From an uncultured Candidatus Thioglobus sp. (GTDB lineage: Bacteria; Pseudomonadota; Gammaproteobacteria; PS1; Pseudothioglobaceae), in contig GG729998.1 of the NCBI GenBank assembly GCA_000205985.2, positions 1 to 32,661 of the forward strand: DNA of 32,661 bases. The letters are read 5' to 3'. The notes under the pieces were generated by a model, which was not told where the DNA came from, did no database searches, and worked only from the letters and a program-made list of their open reading frames with translations. Positions 1 to 7,703 of this stretch are shown piece after piece. A program made the position numbers and the translations under genes. Positions within the stretch are counted from its first letter, which is position 1. Each line of letters opens with the position of its first letter.

Positions 1-228
1 GCCATACACCCAAATGTCCCCAGGGATCTGGGGAACATAAAGCTGCGTCCAAAAAAAGAGATAAGAAGTTTTAAAAAAAAGTTATTATGCCCTTGGGATT
101 TTTCTTTCCCAGTAGTCCCAAAGGGAAAGCAAAGGATTCGATCTCAAAATTTTGCTGCACCCCTAAAGGAGGATTTAGATAAGGCAATTAAAGGCTTTGC
201 ACAAACTTATAAAGAATTATCGCCTTAA
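1..228 (+). pseudogene. kbl: 3' remnant of glycine C-acetyltransferase (kbl-like), frame-disrupted
   Basis: Frame 1 reads without stops from about 97 to the TAA at 226-228. Its product contains FSFPVVPKGKQRIRSQ and then a helix ending in KELSP, which matches the C-terminus of 2-amino-3-ketobutyrate CoA ligase (the Kbl/BioF PLP family; Kbl proteins carry a VVPKGxARIR motif here). Further upstream the same protein continues only by switching frames: HPNVP in frame 1 (7-21), then GEHKAAS in frame 3 (30-50), then a stop at 72-74. Several breaks fall at homopolymer runs (51-57, 73-80). Either the gene is decaying or this is low-quality sequence at a contig end. The 5' part lies outside the window. 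The identification comes from motif recall and was not searched. Confidence 0.72.
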
Positions 229-233
229 TTTGC

Positions 234-268
234 CCAATCTTAAAATTTTCTTAAATTTTACGAATTGG
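234..268. repeat. AT-rich imperfect hairpin after kbl remnant
   Basis: CCAAT (234-238) pairs with ATTGG (264-268), and TAAAATTT (241-248) pairs with AAATTTTA (253-260). They are separated by a small asymmetric internal loop (ct versus cga) and a TCTT loop. It sits six bases after the kbl stop, where a transcript end is expected, but it has no trailing U run, so a terminator role is uncertain. Confidence 0.4.
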
Positions 269-388
269 CTTGTGTGGGAGGTAATTTTAAGTTCTTAAAA
301 ATACCTATAATTTCTTTAAAAAACCAATAATTTAAGGCTCCTTTTATGTATATTTTATGATTGGTTTGAAATAATTTCTGAAATTTTT

Positions 389-411
389 TAAAAATCCCAA
401 ATGGGTTTTTT
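389..411. terminator. Possible weak bidirectional terminator
   Basis: CCC (396-398) and GGG (403-405) flank an AAAT loop. An A run precedes the stem and a T run follows it. The layout resembles an intrinsic terminator between two convergent genes (the kbl remnant and the DJ-1 gene), but the GC part of the stem is only three pairs. Confidence 0.3.
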
Positions 412-470
412 AATATCACCTTTTATATTGGGGTTATTAAAAATTACACTCTGACCCCTAATTATAGACA

Positions 471-1031
471 TTAATAAATCTTTAACATTTGGGCTATAAT
501 TTCTTTTTTAATTTTCAGATATTTATCATTTCCTTGTAAGGTTTTGATAATTTCTAAAGCAAAACAAATCGCCGTTCCAACGCCTTGCGAGGTCATTACT
601 TTGCCATCAGTGACTATTCCCGTATTTTTATCGTAACCTTGTGTGCGAATTTTGTTTTCAATAGAAGGGTAGCAAGTAAAGTTGTCACTCAGTACACCGG
701 CAGCATTAAGTGCGTAGGGTGCGGCGCAGATTGCACCAATGTGTTTATCGTCTTGTTTCATTTGCTTAAGGATAGATTGTACGGTTTTATTACTGGCTAA
801 TGATTCAGTACCGCCCCAGCCACCTGGTAATGCAATCATATCTAGCGCATTAACATTGACTTCTTCGATTAAGCAGTCAGTATTAATAGATATATCGTGC
901 GCACCCATAATAGTAGAGCTATCAACACCAGCGACAATCACTTCGATATCTCCACGTCGACAAATGTCAATAATAGCAATGGCTTCAGTCTCTTCAAATC
1001 CATTCGCTAAAGGTACTAATATTTGAGGCAT
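471..1031 (-). CDS. DJ-1/PfpI (YajL-type) family protein
   Basis: The 186-residue product belongs to the DJ-1/ThiJ/PfpI superfamily. Members of the YajL branch are cytosolic oxidative-stress proteins reported to act as chaperones or glyoxalase/deglycase enzymes. Visible hallmarks are the N-terminal VPLANGFEETEA with the conserved glutamate, the ALPGGWGG glycine turn near residue 70, and the nucleophile elbow AICAAPYAL near residue 101 holding the reactive cysteine. The length is normal for the family. AAGGATG just upstream of the ATG is an adequate ribosome site. The gene is divergent from glyA, with 73 bases between the start codons. The exact substrate cannot be read from sequence. Confidence 0.9.
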   Translation of the reverse strand: MPQILVPLANGFEETEAIAIIDICRRGDIEVIVAGVDSSTIMGAHDISINTDCLIEEVNVNALDMIALPGGWGGTESLASNKTVQSILKQMKQDDKHIGAICAAPYALNAAGVLSDNFTCYPSIENKIRTQGYDKNTGIVTDGKVMTSQGVGTAICFALEIIKTLQGNDKYLKIKKEIIAQMLKIY

Positions 1032-1104
1032 AATTTCATCCTTGTTTGTGTTTGTGCGTTAAAATAAAAAATTCAAATTTAAGCATAACATTAAAAGGAA
1101 AATC

Positions 1105-2361
1105 ATGTTCGATAAATCTCAAACTCTAGCCATTGTTGATAGCGATATTGCCAACGCAATTAAAGCAGAAGAAGCCCGTCAAGAAGCGCACATCGAGTTA
1201 ATTGCCAGTGAAAACTACACCTCGCCTGCGGTGATGGAAGCACAAGGTTCTCAGCTAACAAACAAGTATGCTGAAGGTTATCCAAAAAAGCGTTATTACG
1301 GCGGTTGTGAACATGTGGATGTGGTTGAGCAGTTAGCGATTGACAGAGCCAAAGAATTATTTGGTGCAGATTATGCCAATGTGCAACCGCATTCTGGCTC
1401 TCAGGCTAACGCCGCAGTATTTCAGGCATTGTTAATACCGGGTGATACGATTTTAGGCATGAGTTTGGCGCATGGTGGTCATCTTACTCATGGTGCAAAG
1501 CCTTCATTTTCAGGCAAAAATTTTAATGCTATTCAGTATGGTTTAGATGAATCAACGGGTGAAATTGATTACGCTCAAGTTGAGGCGCTAGCAAAAGAAC
1601 ACAAACCAAAAATGATTATTGCAGGGTTTTCTGCTTATTCACGCGTGGTTGATTGGCAACGTTTTAGAGACATTGCTGATTCAATTGGCGCTTACTTAAT
1701 GGTAGATATGGCGCATGTTGCAGGTTTGATTGCAACGGGTGAATACCCATCTCCAGTTGCTATTGCAGATGTTACTACTACGACCACTCACAAAACTTTG
1801 CGTGGCCCTCGCGGTGGTTTGATTTTGGCTAAAGCCAATGAAGAAATCGAAAAGAAATTGAATTCTGCAATTTTTCCTGGTATTCAGGGTGGTCCGTTAA
1901 TGCACATTATTGCGGCTAAAGCGGTGAGCTTTAAAGAAGCAATGAGTGATGAATACAAAGTTTATCAAAAACAAGTTAAAGTTAATGCTCAAGCCATGGC
2001 TGAAACTTTTATTGAACGCGGTTTTGATGTGGTATCTGGCGGTACGGATGATCACTTATTCTTAGTGAGCTTTATTGATCAAGGTCTAACGGGTAAAGCA
2101 GTGGATGCAGCATTAGGTAATGCACATATTACGGTTAATATGAATGCGGTACCGAATGATCCGCAATCACCATTTATTACTAGCGGTATTCGTGTGGGCA
2201 CACCTGCTGTCACTACTCGTGGTTTTGGTGAGGCTGAGTGTCGTGATCTGGCTTCTTGGATGTGTGATATTTGTGATGATTTAGAAAATCAATCAGTCAT
2301 CGATGCAGTTAAAGAAAAAGTAGCCACCGTTTGCGCCAAGCATCCGGTTTACTCTTTTTAG
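1105..2361 (+). CDS. glyA: Serine hydroxymethyltransferase
   Basis: GlyA interconverts serine plus tetrahydrofolate with glycine plus 5,10-methylene-THF, the main one-carbon source in the cytosol. The 418 residues match the bacterial family length. The PLP lysine is K230 in [11 protein letters not shown], preceded by the polythreonine stretch typical of [12 protein letters not shown] near residue 31 and [13 protein letters not shown] near residue 55 are also diagnostic. An AAAAGGAAAATC leader supports the start. The one-carbon product feeds ThyA, which is also in this window. It is followed by nrdR and radA on the same strand. Confidence 0.98.
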   Translation: MFDKSQTLAIVDSDIANAIKAEEARQEAHIELIASENYTSPAVMEAQGSQLTNKYAEGYPKKRYYGGCEHVDVVEQLAIDRAKELFGADYANVQPHSGSQANAAVFQALLIPGDTILGMSLAHGGHLTHGAKPSFSGKNFNAIQYGLDESTGEIDYAQVEALAKEHKPKMIIAGFSAYSRVVDWQRFRDIADSIGAYLMVDMAHVAGLIATGEYPSPVAIADVTTTTTHKTLRGPRGGLILAKANEEIEKKLNSAIFPGIQGGPLMHIIAAKAVSFKEAMSDEYKVYQKQVKVNAQAMAETFIERGFDVVSGGTDDHLFLVSFIDQGLTGKAVDAALGNAHITVNMNAVPNDPQSPFITSGIRVGTPAVTTRGFGEAECRDLASWMCDICDDLENQSVIDAVKEKVATVCAKHPVYSF

Positions 2362-2378
2362 TACCCACTTGATGGGTA
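2362..2378 (+). repeat. Short hairpin between glyA and nrdR
   Basis: TACCCA (2362-2367) and TGGGTA (2373-2378) form a six-pair stem with a CTTGA loop directly after the glyA stop codon. No U tract follows. It may act as a 3' stabilising or processing element, or as a partial attenuator before the AAGGGGG ribosome site of nrdR. Confidence 0.45.
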
Positions 2379-2403
2379 TAAATAGTATTATTTAAGGGGG
2401 AGA

Positions 2404-2856
2404 ATGCGTTGTCCATTTTGTCAGTCTGACGATACCAAAGTATTAGATACGCGTCTTATTGATGATGGCTCTCAAGTGCGTCGTCGTCGTGAATGTACTT
2501 CTTGTGGTGAACGTTATTCAACTCGTGAAACGGTTGATCTTAATCTTCCTCGCCTTATTAAGAGTGACGATTCTCGAGAAACTTTTAGTGAGGAAAAACT
2601 TCGATCCGGCCTTTTAAAAGCATTAGAAAAGCGCCCCGTTAAAACTTCACAAATTGAAACGTCCATTCAGCGCATTGAACGCAAGCTCATGACTCAATCT
2701 GAGCGCGAGGTTCCTTCTGCCAAAATTGGTGAATGGGTGATGGAGGAGTTAAAAGCACTCGATGAAGTGGCTTATATTCGTTTTGCCTCAGTTTATCGAC
2801 AATTTCAGGACATTGAAGCTTTTAAAAATGAGATTGACAAACTCATGCATAAATAA
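2404..2856 (+). CDS. nrdR: Transcriptional repressor NrdR
   Basis: NrdR represses ribonucleotide reductase genes in response to ATP/dATP. The 150-residue protein has the N-terminal zinc ribbon (C3, C6, C31, C34 in RCPFC and CTSCGERY) followed by an ATP-cone domain from about residue 48 to 140, which is the standard architecture and length. A strong AAGGGGG ribosome site precedes the ATG. The stop overlaps the radA start by one base (TAATG), so the two are translationally coupled. glyA-nrdR linkage is common in Gammaproteobacteria. No NrdR-boxed nrd promoter was seen in this window. Confidence 0.97.
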   Translation: MRCPFCQSDDTKVLDTRLIDDGSQVRRRRECTSCGERYSTRETVDLNLPRLIKSDDSRETFSEEKLRSGLLKALEKRPVKTSQIETSIQRIERKLMTQSEREVPSAKIGEWVMEELKALDEVAYIRFASVYRQFQDIEAFKNEIDKLMHK

Positions 2857-4217
2857 TGGCAAAAGCCAAGATTGAATTTGTTTGTCGAGAGTGCGGTGCA
2901 TCGCATCATCAGTGGGCAGGGCAGTGTCTAGATTGTAAAGCTTGGAATTCGTTAGAAGAGGTTGTGCTTTCTCAAGCGACATCCTCTAAACCTGCAAGCC
3001 TGCAAGACCTTCCACCATCAAAAGTTCAAAATTTATCCAATATTAAATCTGAAAATAGAGCCAGGCTAAGTACTGGTTTAACTGAGCTTGATCGTACTTT
3101 GGGTGGTGGTTTGGTAGACGGCTCTGTGGTGCTGATTGGCGGTGACCCTGGTATTGGCAAGTCAACGCTTATTCTCCAAGCAATGGCAGCTATCAATAAA
3201 GACAATACTACGCTATACATTAGTGGCGAAGAATCAGCAGAGCAAATTAGTGATCGAGCAATTCGACTCAATATTCACGAAGACATTTTACTGTTAAGTG
3301 AAACTCACCTAGAAAAAATCATCAAGCTGGCTAAAGAGGTACAGCCAAAAGTCATCGTGATTGATTCGATCCAAACCATGGTAACAGACGGCTCAACTTC
3401 AGCGCCCGGCTCAGTGACTCAGGTGCGTGATTGCGCCGCGCAACTTACCCAATTTGCCAAACAAACCAATACCATTTTACTCATGATTGGCCACGTCACT
3501 AAAGGTGGCGCTTTGGCTGGGCCGAGAATATTAGAGCATATGGTGGACGCTGTATTGTATTTTGAGGGTGATGCTGGCGGGCGCTACCGTATTATTCGCG
3601 CGGTCAAAAATCGTTTTGGTGCGGTGAATGAGATTAGTGTTTTTGCGATGGGTGAGGGCGGCTTACGGCAAGTGGACAATCCCTCAGCTATTTTCTTATC
3701 GAATCAGGCCAAGCCTTCCCCTGGATCAATGGTGATGGTTACGCGTGAGGCGACTCGCCCGCTAATGGTTGAGGTGCAAGCTTTGGTTGATCAGGCGGGC
3801 GGCAACCCTAAGCGTGTGAGCGTGGGTCTAGAGCAAAATCGCCTAGCTTTGCAGCTCGCCGTTTTACATAAGCATGGCGGGGTGGCAACACACGACCAAG
3901 ACGTATTTGTGAATGTGGTTGGCGGTATTAAGGTGAATGAAACCGCCTCTGATTTAGTAGTAATGCTGGCGATTATGTCGAGTCTGAGAGATCGAGTTAT
4001 TCCGAATGATTGGATTGCTTTTGGCGAAGTCGGGCTTACAGGCGAAGTTCGCCCCGTTTACAATGCGATTGAGCGCTTGCAAGAGGCGCAAAAACACGGC
4101 TTTAAGGTGGCAATCATACCAAAGGGCAATCTACCTAAAAAAGCCCCTAAAGGGCTAAAAATCGTTCCCGTGGAATATTTGTACCAAGCCTTGCAGTATA
4201 TGAGCGAGAATACTTAA
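2856..4217 (+). CDS. radA: DNA repair protein RadA
   Basis: RadA (Sms) is a RecA-like ATPase that promotes branch migration of recombination intermediates. In the 453 residues I see the C4 zinc finger (C10, C13, C24, C27), Walker A GDPGIGKST (96-104), the RadA-specific KNRFG motif (251-255) and a C-terminal Lon-like domain. The length is typical. The start codon overlaps the nrdR stop. The stop codon overlaps that of the convergent cobO gene, leaving no room for a separate terminator. Confidence 0.97.
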   Translation: MAKAKIEFVCRECGASHHQWAGQCLDCKAWNSLEEVVLSQATSSKPASLQDLPPSKVQNLSNIKSENRARLSTGLTELDRTLGGGLVDGSVVLIGGDPGIGKSTLILQAMAAINKDNTTLYISGEESAEQISDRAIRLNIHEDILLLSETHLEKIIKLAKEVQPKVIVIDSIQTMVTDGSTSAPGSVTQVRDCAAQLTQFAKQTNTILLMIGHVTKGGALAGPRILEHMVDAVLYFEGDAGGRYRIIRAVKNRFGAVNEISVFAMGEGGLRQVDNPSAIFLSNQAKPSPGSMVMVTREATRPLMVEVQALVDQAGGNPKRVSVGLEQNRLALQLAVLHKHGGVATHDQDVFVNVVGGIKVNETASDLVVMLAIMSSLRDRVIPNDWIAFGEVGLTGEVRPVYNAIERLQEAQKHGFKVAIIPKGNLPKKAPKGLKIVPVEYLYQALQYMSENT

Positions 4218-4807
4218 AGGTCAACCCCTTTTTGCGCTTTAATATTTGCTCTAAAAGCGTGCTTAATATCTTTTACTTCACTCACCGTATCAGCAATATC
4301 AATCAAGGCATCTGACGCTGCTCGACCAGTAATAACCACGTGTTGATCTTTTGGACGATTATTAAGACTATCAATAATCATTTTCTCATCTAGGTACTTA
4401 TAGCTAATCATATAAGTAAGCTCATCTAACACCACTAGATTAATAGATTTATCTGTTAAATATTGTACAGCCTTATTCCAAGTTTCAACAGCCATAGCTG
4501 TGTCGTATTCCTTATCTTGCGTATCCCAAGTAAAGCCAGTTTTCATAAAAGCAGTTTGCACGTTGGGCTGTTTAGCTAAAAATGCGTCTTCACCAGTATC
4601 TTGCACACCTTTTAAAAATTTAACAATACCGACTTTCATATCGTAGCCGAGTGCACGACAAACCATACCTAGAGATGAAGAAGATTTACCCTTGCCGTTG
4701 CCCGTTAACAATACGATAATACCTTTGTCAATATTGGCTTCCTCTATACGAGAATCAATATGTTCTTTCTTGCGCTGCATGCGCGCCTTATATTGATCGT
4801 CGGACAC
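4214..4807 (-). CDS. cobO: Cob(I)yrinic acid a,c-diamide adenosyltransferase
   Basis: This CobO/BtuR/CobA-type enzyme transfers the adenosyl group of ATP to reduced corrinoids, making the coenzyme form of B12. The 197-residue product has the P-loop GNGKGKSSSS near residue 36, TGFTWDTQ near 91, LDELTYM and ITGRAASD, all family marks. The start is GTG (4805-4807). It is favoured over the internal ATG because MSDDQYKARMQ aligns with the usual N-terminus, although no clear ribosome site precedes it. It begins nine bases after the BtuM-like gene, as last gene of the riboswitch-controlled B12 set. No corrin-ring biosynthesis genes are present, which suggests salvage of imported corrinoid. Confidence 0.95.
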   Translation of the reverse strand: MSDDQYKARMQRKKEHIDSRIEEANIDKGIIVLLTGNGKGKSSSSLGMVCRALGYDMKVGIVKFLKGVQDTGEDAFLAKQPNVQTAFMKTGFTWDTQDKEYDTAMAVETWNKAVQYLTDKSINLVVLDELTYMISYKYLDEKMIIDSLNNRPKDQHVVITGRAASDALIDIADTVSEVKDIKHAFRANIKAQKGVDL

Positions 4808-4816
4808 GGGTTAGTT

Positions 4817-5398
4817 CTAGTTTTTCTGCGCTGAGAAATACGGAATAAATGAATAACGATGATTGAGCGTAAATACAATTGATACAGCGATCATCCAGTA
4901 AAGCACTGGCGGAATTTCAGCGACTGACCACTGCGCCGCATAAGCGGGAAAGCTAGCCCAGCCTGTTTTTGCGTAAGTAGCAGTAAAGAAATAATAACTT
5001 GACGTTGCTACTAACCATTGAGTGCTGGTTGCTGCAATGACAATTAATGCATTTTTTACAATGCTAGTATCGATATTTAAGCTGTTAATGTATTTACCAA
5101 CCCAGAAGATTCCGTAGTACGTGAGTGGTAATACGCTATAAGCAGGGGTGATGCAGTTTGCACTAATGCCTTCATGTACGATTGCGTAATTGTCAATCGC
5201 AATGGCACTTAGGATAATAACAAAAGCCACCCAAAATTGACGCAAATATATACCAGCAATAAATAACGCAGGAATGGTGAAATCAGGTAAGTGCACAAAG
5301 CTTGATAGCCAATTAGAATGGCCACGCGTGGCAATCATTAATAGTACCATGATAAACACAGCAAAGATCGTTCTAGTTTTATTGATTTGATTTGTCAT
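4817..5398 (-). CDS. Predicted cobalamin transporter, BtuM-like membrane protein
   Basis: This 193-residue protein has about six hydrophobic spans (near 10-25, 40-70, 83-102, 113-138, 147-160 and 163-182). It lies between a TonB receptor and cobO. Its size, the N-terminal ATRGHS segment and a single cysteine, C82 in SANCITPAYS, resemble BtuM, the ECF-type S-component that takes up and decyanates cobalamin in Gram-negatives. In Thiobacillus denitrificans BtuM the cobalt-binding cysteine is at about position 80. AGGAGTAAT gives a strong ribosome site. The BtuM call is an inference from context, topology and the cysteine; another ECF-type S-component would be the alternative. Confidence 0.62.
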   Translation of the reverse strand: MTNQINKTRTIFAVFIMVLLMIATRGHSNWLSSFVHLPDFTIPALFIAGIYLRQFWVAFVIILSAIAIDNYAIVHEGISANCITPAYSVLPLTYYGIFWVGKYINSLNIDTSIVKNALIVIAATSTQWLVATSSYYFFTATYAKTGWASFPAYAAQWSVAEIPPVLYWMIAVSIVFTLNHRYSFIPYFSAQKN

Positions 5399-5421
5399 AA
5401 ATTACTCCTATAAATGTAATT

Positions 5422-5449
5422 ATTATAGCAAACATACATACAATGTAAG
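5422..5449 (-). promoter_or_regulatory. Possible internal promoter for btuM-like/cobO
   Basis: On the minus strand CTTACA (5449-5444) and TATAAT (5427-5422) are separated by 16 bases, about 24 bases before the BtuM-like start codon. The -35 matches only four of six consensus positions. If real, it would allow expression of the transporter and cobO independently of the riboswitch upstream of the receptor. Confidence 0.35.
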
Positions 5450-5460
5450 CATGCTAGTTA

Positions 5461-7422
5461 TTAAAAATGATATGTAAGGCCTGCTTTAATATTACGAGTA
5501 AAGCTTGATGGATAAATAATATCATCCCTTAGCCATGTTCCATAACTATTTTTAAACAAGTTTTCAATATCAACAGTAAAATCTAAATCTTTATTATGTT
5601 TATAAAAGTAACCAATATCAGTTGATTTAAATTCTTTTTGTTTTTGCAATTTGTCATTTGCAAAATCTTCTTCAGAAAAGGCTTTACTACGATATTTATG
5701 AGTTAATGATATTTTAGATTTGTCATCTATATTGTAATTTGCAGAAAGCGTTATATTATGTTTTGAGACCATTGGCAAGTCTTTGCCATTGTATGTGCCA
5801 GAAGCCTCATTCTCCTCATCTATAATTGCTTTTGTATAGGCATAGTTAACATTGGTTAGTAGTTTCGGATTAAACTGATATTTATTTTGTAGTTCTATGC
5901 CTTGTTTATGAGATTTATCAATATTAGTATTTTTAAATCCACCTGAGTAATAGTACATTTCATCTGTTACATTTGATCTAAATAGTGTAACTTTGGTTTT
6001 AGATTTATTGGTTAAATAGTTTAATCCAATATTAACTGTTTTACTTTTTGAAGGATTCATAAAACCATTAAACGTACCATTCCAATCAAAAAATCTATCA
6101 ATTAGTGGTGCTTGGAAAGCGACATTGTAATTTGAAAAAATAGTTGTTTTCTCATTAATTTTTTTATTAAACCCAATGTCGTAAGCCTTAAGGTTGTGAC
6201 CATCTGATAAAGCAGTCCCAGAATTCGGATTGTAGGCATAATTTACTGATTCTTTGCGAGCACCAATGCTGTAAGTGTAATTATTTAGTTTGTACGCCCC
6301 TTGCCCGAATACGCCTATGTTATCTTTTGTTGTGGTATCACTTGAGCCTTTTCTCTCTCCATTAAATGTTGTTAAGCCACTATCAACCTTTATATTTCCT
6401 GATTTAAAGTTATAAGATAAATCTGCAGTTCTGTAGTCATAATCATTTTTTGTAGGGGTGTCATACGTAACAATATCACTCCATAAATAATATGAATTTG
6501 TACTATCTTTAACTTCTCTTGATGTATTTAGTGATACTCCCAAACTGCTATTAATCTGGGATTTAATTTTTAAATTATAAATATCATAATTAGTTTTTTG
6601 GTGTGTATAAACTCTGCCAGAGCTATTTTGACCAGGATTTTCATTAAATTGTGCAAGTGTTAAAAAGTTAGGGTATCTAGTATCTAAGTTGCTTTGAGTG
6701 AGATCGAATAAAACCTCTGTTGATTTATTTGGATAAAAAACAACTCCTAATTTTTTATTAGTTTGTTTGCCTTTATCCTTATTTCCTTGAGGGTCTTCAA
6801 CGCCAAATCCACCTTGTTTTTGCGTATCTATTAAAATAGATAGGTCAAGATTATCTTGACTATGTCCAGCAGAAATAGATGCTGTTTGAATGCCGTAATT
6901 ACCCGTTGCAACCGTTGCTACTGTACCCACAGATTTTTTGGTGTAAATATGTATTGCACCAGCCATTGCGCTATCTCCATATACAACTGAACCACTGCCT
7001 TTAGTAATTTCTATTCTATTAATATTGTTGATATTGATAACACTTAAGTCTTGTATAGCTGTATCGATGTTATTTAACCTTCTTCCATTGAGTGTAATTA
7101 CAACATTTTGATATCCATCAGTTAGCCCGTATCCACGAACATCAATTTTCTGGGTAAATCTGTTACCAGAGCTTGGTGTAATGGCAATAGATGTATTTTG
7201 GTTTAAAAAATCATAAAGATTCTTTGAGTTTGAATTTTTTATATCTTCTTCTGTATAAATCTCAGATGCAAAGGTTGCATCTGTATCTAAATCATTAAAA
7301 TGATTTGAGCTAACCTCTACTGGATTTAGGTAAATAGGAATAGGGCCTAATACTGCATTAGTTGCAGTAGAAAAAGTCAGTGCTGAAACAGCAGTAACTA
7401 AAGATAGTTGTTTGATATTCAT
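5461..7422 (-). CDS. btuB: TonB-dependent outer-membrane receptor, probably for cobalamin (BtuB-type)
   Basis: The 653-residue protein has an N-terminal signal peptide (about 1-23). A plug domain follows, from about 35 to 165 (VEVSSNHF TonB-box area, DVRGYG, VVITLNGRRLN, IEITKGSGSVVYGDSAMAGAI), and then a long beta-barrel ending in the outer-membrane signature GLTYHF with terminal phenylalanine. Substrate assignment rests on context: a cobalamin riboswitch lies in its leader, and a BtuM-like carrier and cobO lie downstream. The gene is visibly more AT-rich, with many Asn, Lys and Tyr codons, than its neighbours, as is common for surface receptors. GGAGCAATC precedes the ATG. Siderophore receptors share the fold, but the riboswitch argues for B12. 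Confidence 0.88.
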   Translation of the reverse strand: MNIKQLSLVTAVSALTFSTATNAVLGPIPIYLNPVEVSSNHFNDLDTDATFASEIYTEEDIKNSNSKNLYDFLNQNTSIAITPSSGNRFTQKIDVRGYGLTDGYQNVVITLNGRRLNNIDTAIQDLSVININNINRIEITKGSGSVVYGDSAMAGAIHIYTKKSVGTVATVATGNYGIQTASISAGHSQDNLDLSILIDTQKQGGFGVEDPQGNKDKGKQTNKKLGVVFYPNKSTEVLFDLTQSNLDTRYPNFLTLAQFNENPGQNSSGRVYTHQKTNYDIYNLKIKSQINSSLGVSLNTSREVKDSTNSYYLWSDIVTYDTPTKNDYDYRTADLSYNFKSGNIKVDSGLTTFNGERKGSSDTTTKDNIGVFGQGAYKLNNYTYSIGARKESVNYAYNPNSGTALSDGHNLKAYDIGFNKKINEKTTIFSNYNVAFQAPLIDRFFDWNGTFNGFMNPSKSKTVNIGLNYLTNKSKTKVTLFRSNVTDEMYYYSGGFKNTNIDKSHKQGIELQNKYQFNPKLLTNVNYAYTKAIIDEENEASGTYNGKDLPMVSKHNITLSANYNIDDKSKISLTHKYRSKAFSEEDFANDKLQKQKEFKSTDIGYFYKHNKDLDFTVDIENLFKNSYGTWLRDDIIYPSSFTRNIKAGLTYHF

Positions 7423-7456
7423 GATTGCTCCGTTAAATCATTAACGAGCATGAGTA

Positions 7457-7487
7457 GAGCTAACACAGATGTGTGTCGATCTAACTC
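7457..7487 (-). promoter_or_regulatory. Hairpin in receptor leader, possible riboswitch expression platform
   Basis: In minus-strand RNA, GAGUUA (7487-7482) pairs with UAGCUC (7462-7457) with one G-U pair. Inside it, ACACA (7476-7472) pairs with UGUGU (7467-7463) around a CAUC loop. It lies between the cobalamin aptamer core and the GGAG ribosome site of the receptor, 35 bases before the ATG, where a ligand-switched structure would be expected. It lacks a U tract, so translational control is more likely than termination. Confidence 0.5.
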
Positions 7488-7592
7488 ACCACCCATCGTA
7501 GTTGTTAATATATTTGTATGAATGTGTATCGGACTTTACCGTTGCGAGGGCAGTGTTAGAATTTAACTAACTTCCAGTGATTCAAAACTTAG
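7488..7592 (-). promoter_or_regulatory. Cobalamin riboswitch (short variant)
   Basis: Read on the minus strand, the leader contains CTGGAA followed by a GTTAG/CTAAC hairpin, then the near-invariant core CTGCCCTCGCAACGGTAA (about 7553-7536), then AGTCCGATAC in the B12-box position (about 7534-7525). This order (GGAA, hairpin, CTGCCC.CGCAAC.GTAA, AGYCMG) is the adenosyl/aquo-cobalamin aptamer family. The long peripheral arm carrying GCCACTG, often found between the GTAA and the B12 box, is absent, so this is a compact form. The boundaries are approximate. It should reduce receptor expression when cobalamin is plentiful. Confidence 0.88.
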
Positions 7593-7597
7593 GCGAT

Positions 7598-7603
7598 ATT
7601 ATA
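7598..7603 (-). promoter_or_regulatory. -10 element for the B12 uptake transcript
   Basis: A perfect TATAAT on the minus strand would place the transcript start near 7591, immediately before the riboswitch aptamer. No good -35 hexamer was found at 16-18 bases, so the call rests on the -10 and its position. Confidence 0.4.
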
Positions 7604-7703
7604 CTTTTAATAAATATAGTGGTGTTACTTTTATGGAATCTGAAATAGTCATTCTCGGGTAAAATCTTTGATTTTTATATAATATAAGTAGGAGTGAGTG
7701 AAG

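Larger units (their letters stand above)
229..470. other. AT-rich non-coding interval
   Basis: This 242-base gap separates the kbl remnant from the convergent DJ-1 family gene. I see no credible coding sequence. It contains an AT-rich hairpin (234-268), a short CCC/GGG hairpin with flanking A and T runs (389-411) and an inverted-repeat element near 430-463. These are listed separately. Confidence 0.6.

Noticed and set aside
585-1026. Plus-strand reading frames over the DJ-1 gene
   Set aside because: They are antisense shadows of a well-supported gene and their products show no recognisable domain.
4330-4345. CCACGTG at about 4337 as half of a parS site
   Set aside because: The flanks do not form the TGTTNCACGTGAAACA palindrome and the site lies within cobO.
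5461-7422. AT-rich receptor gene as horizontally acquired island
   Set aside because: Composition alone is weak evidence; outer-membrane receptors often drift, and the flanking B12 genes and riboswitch fit together functionally.
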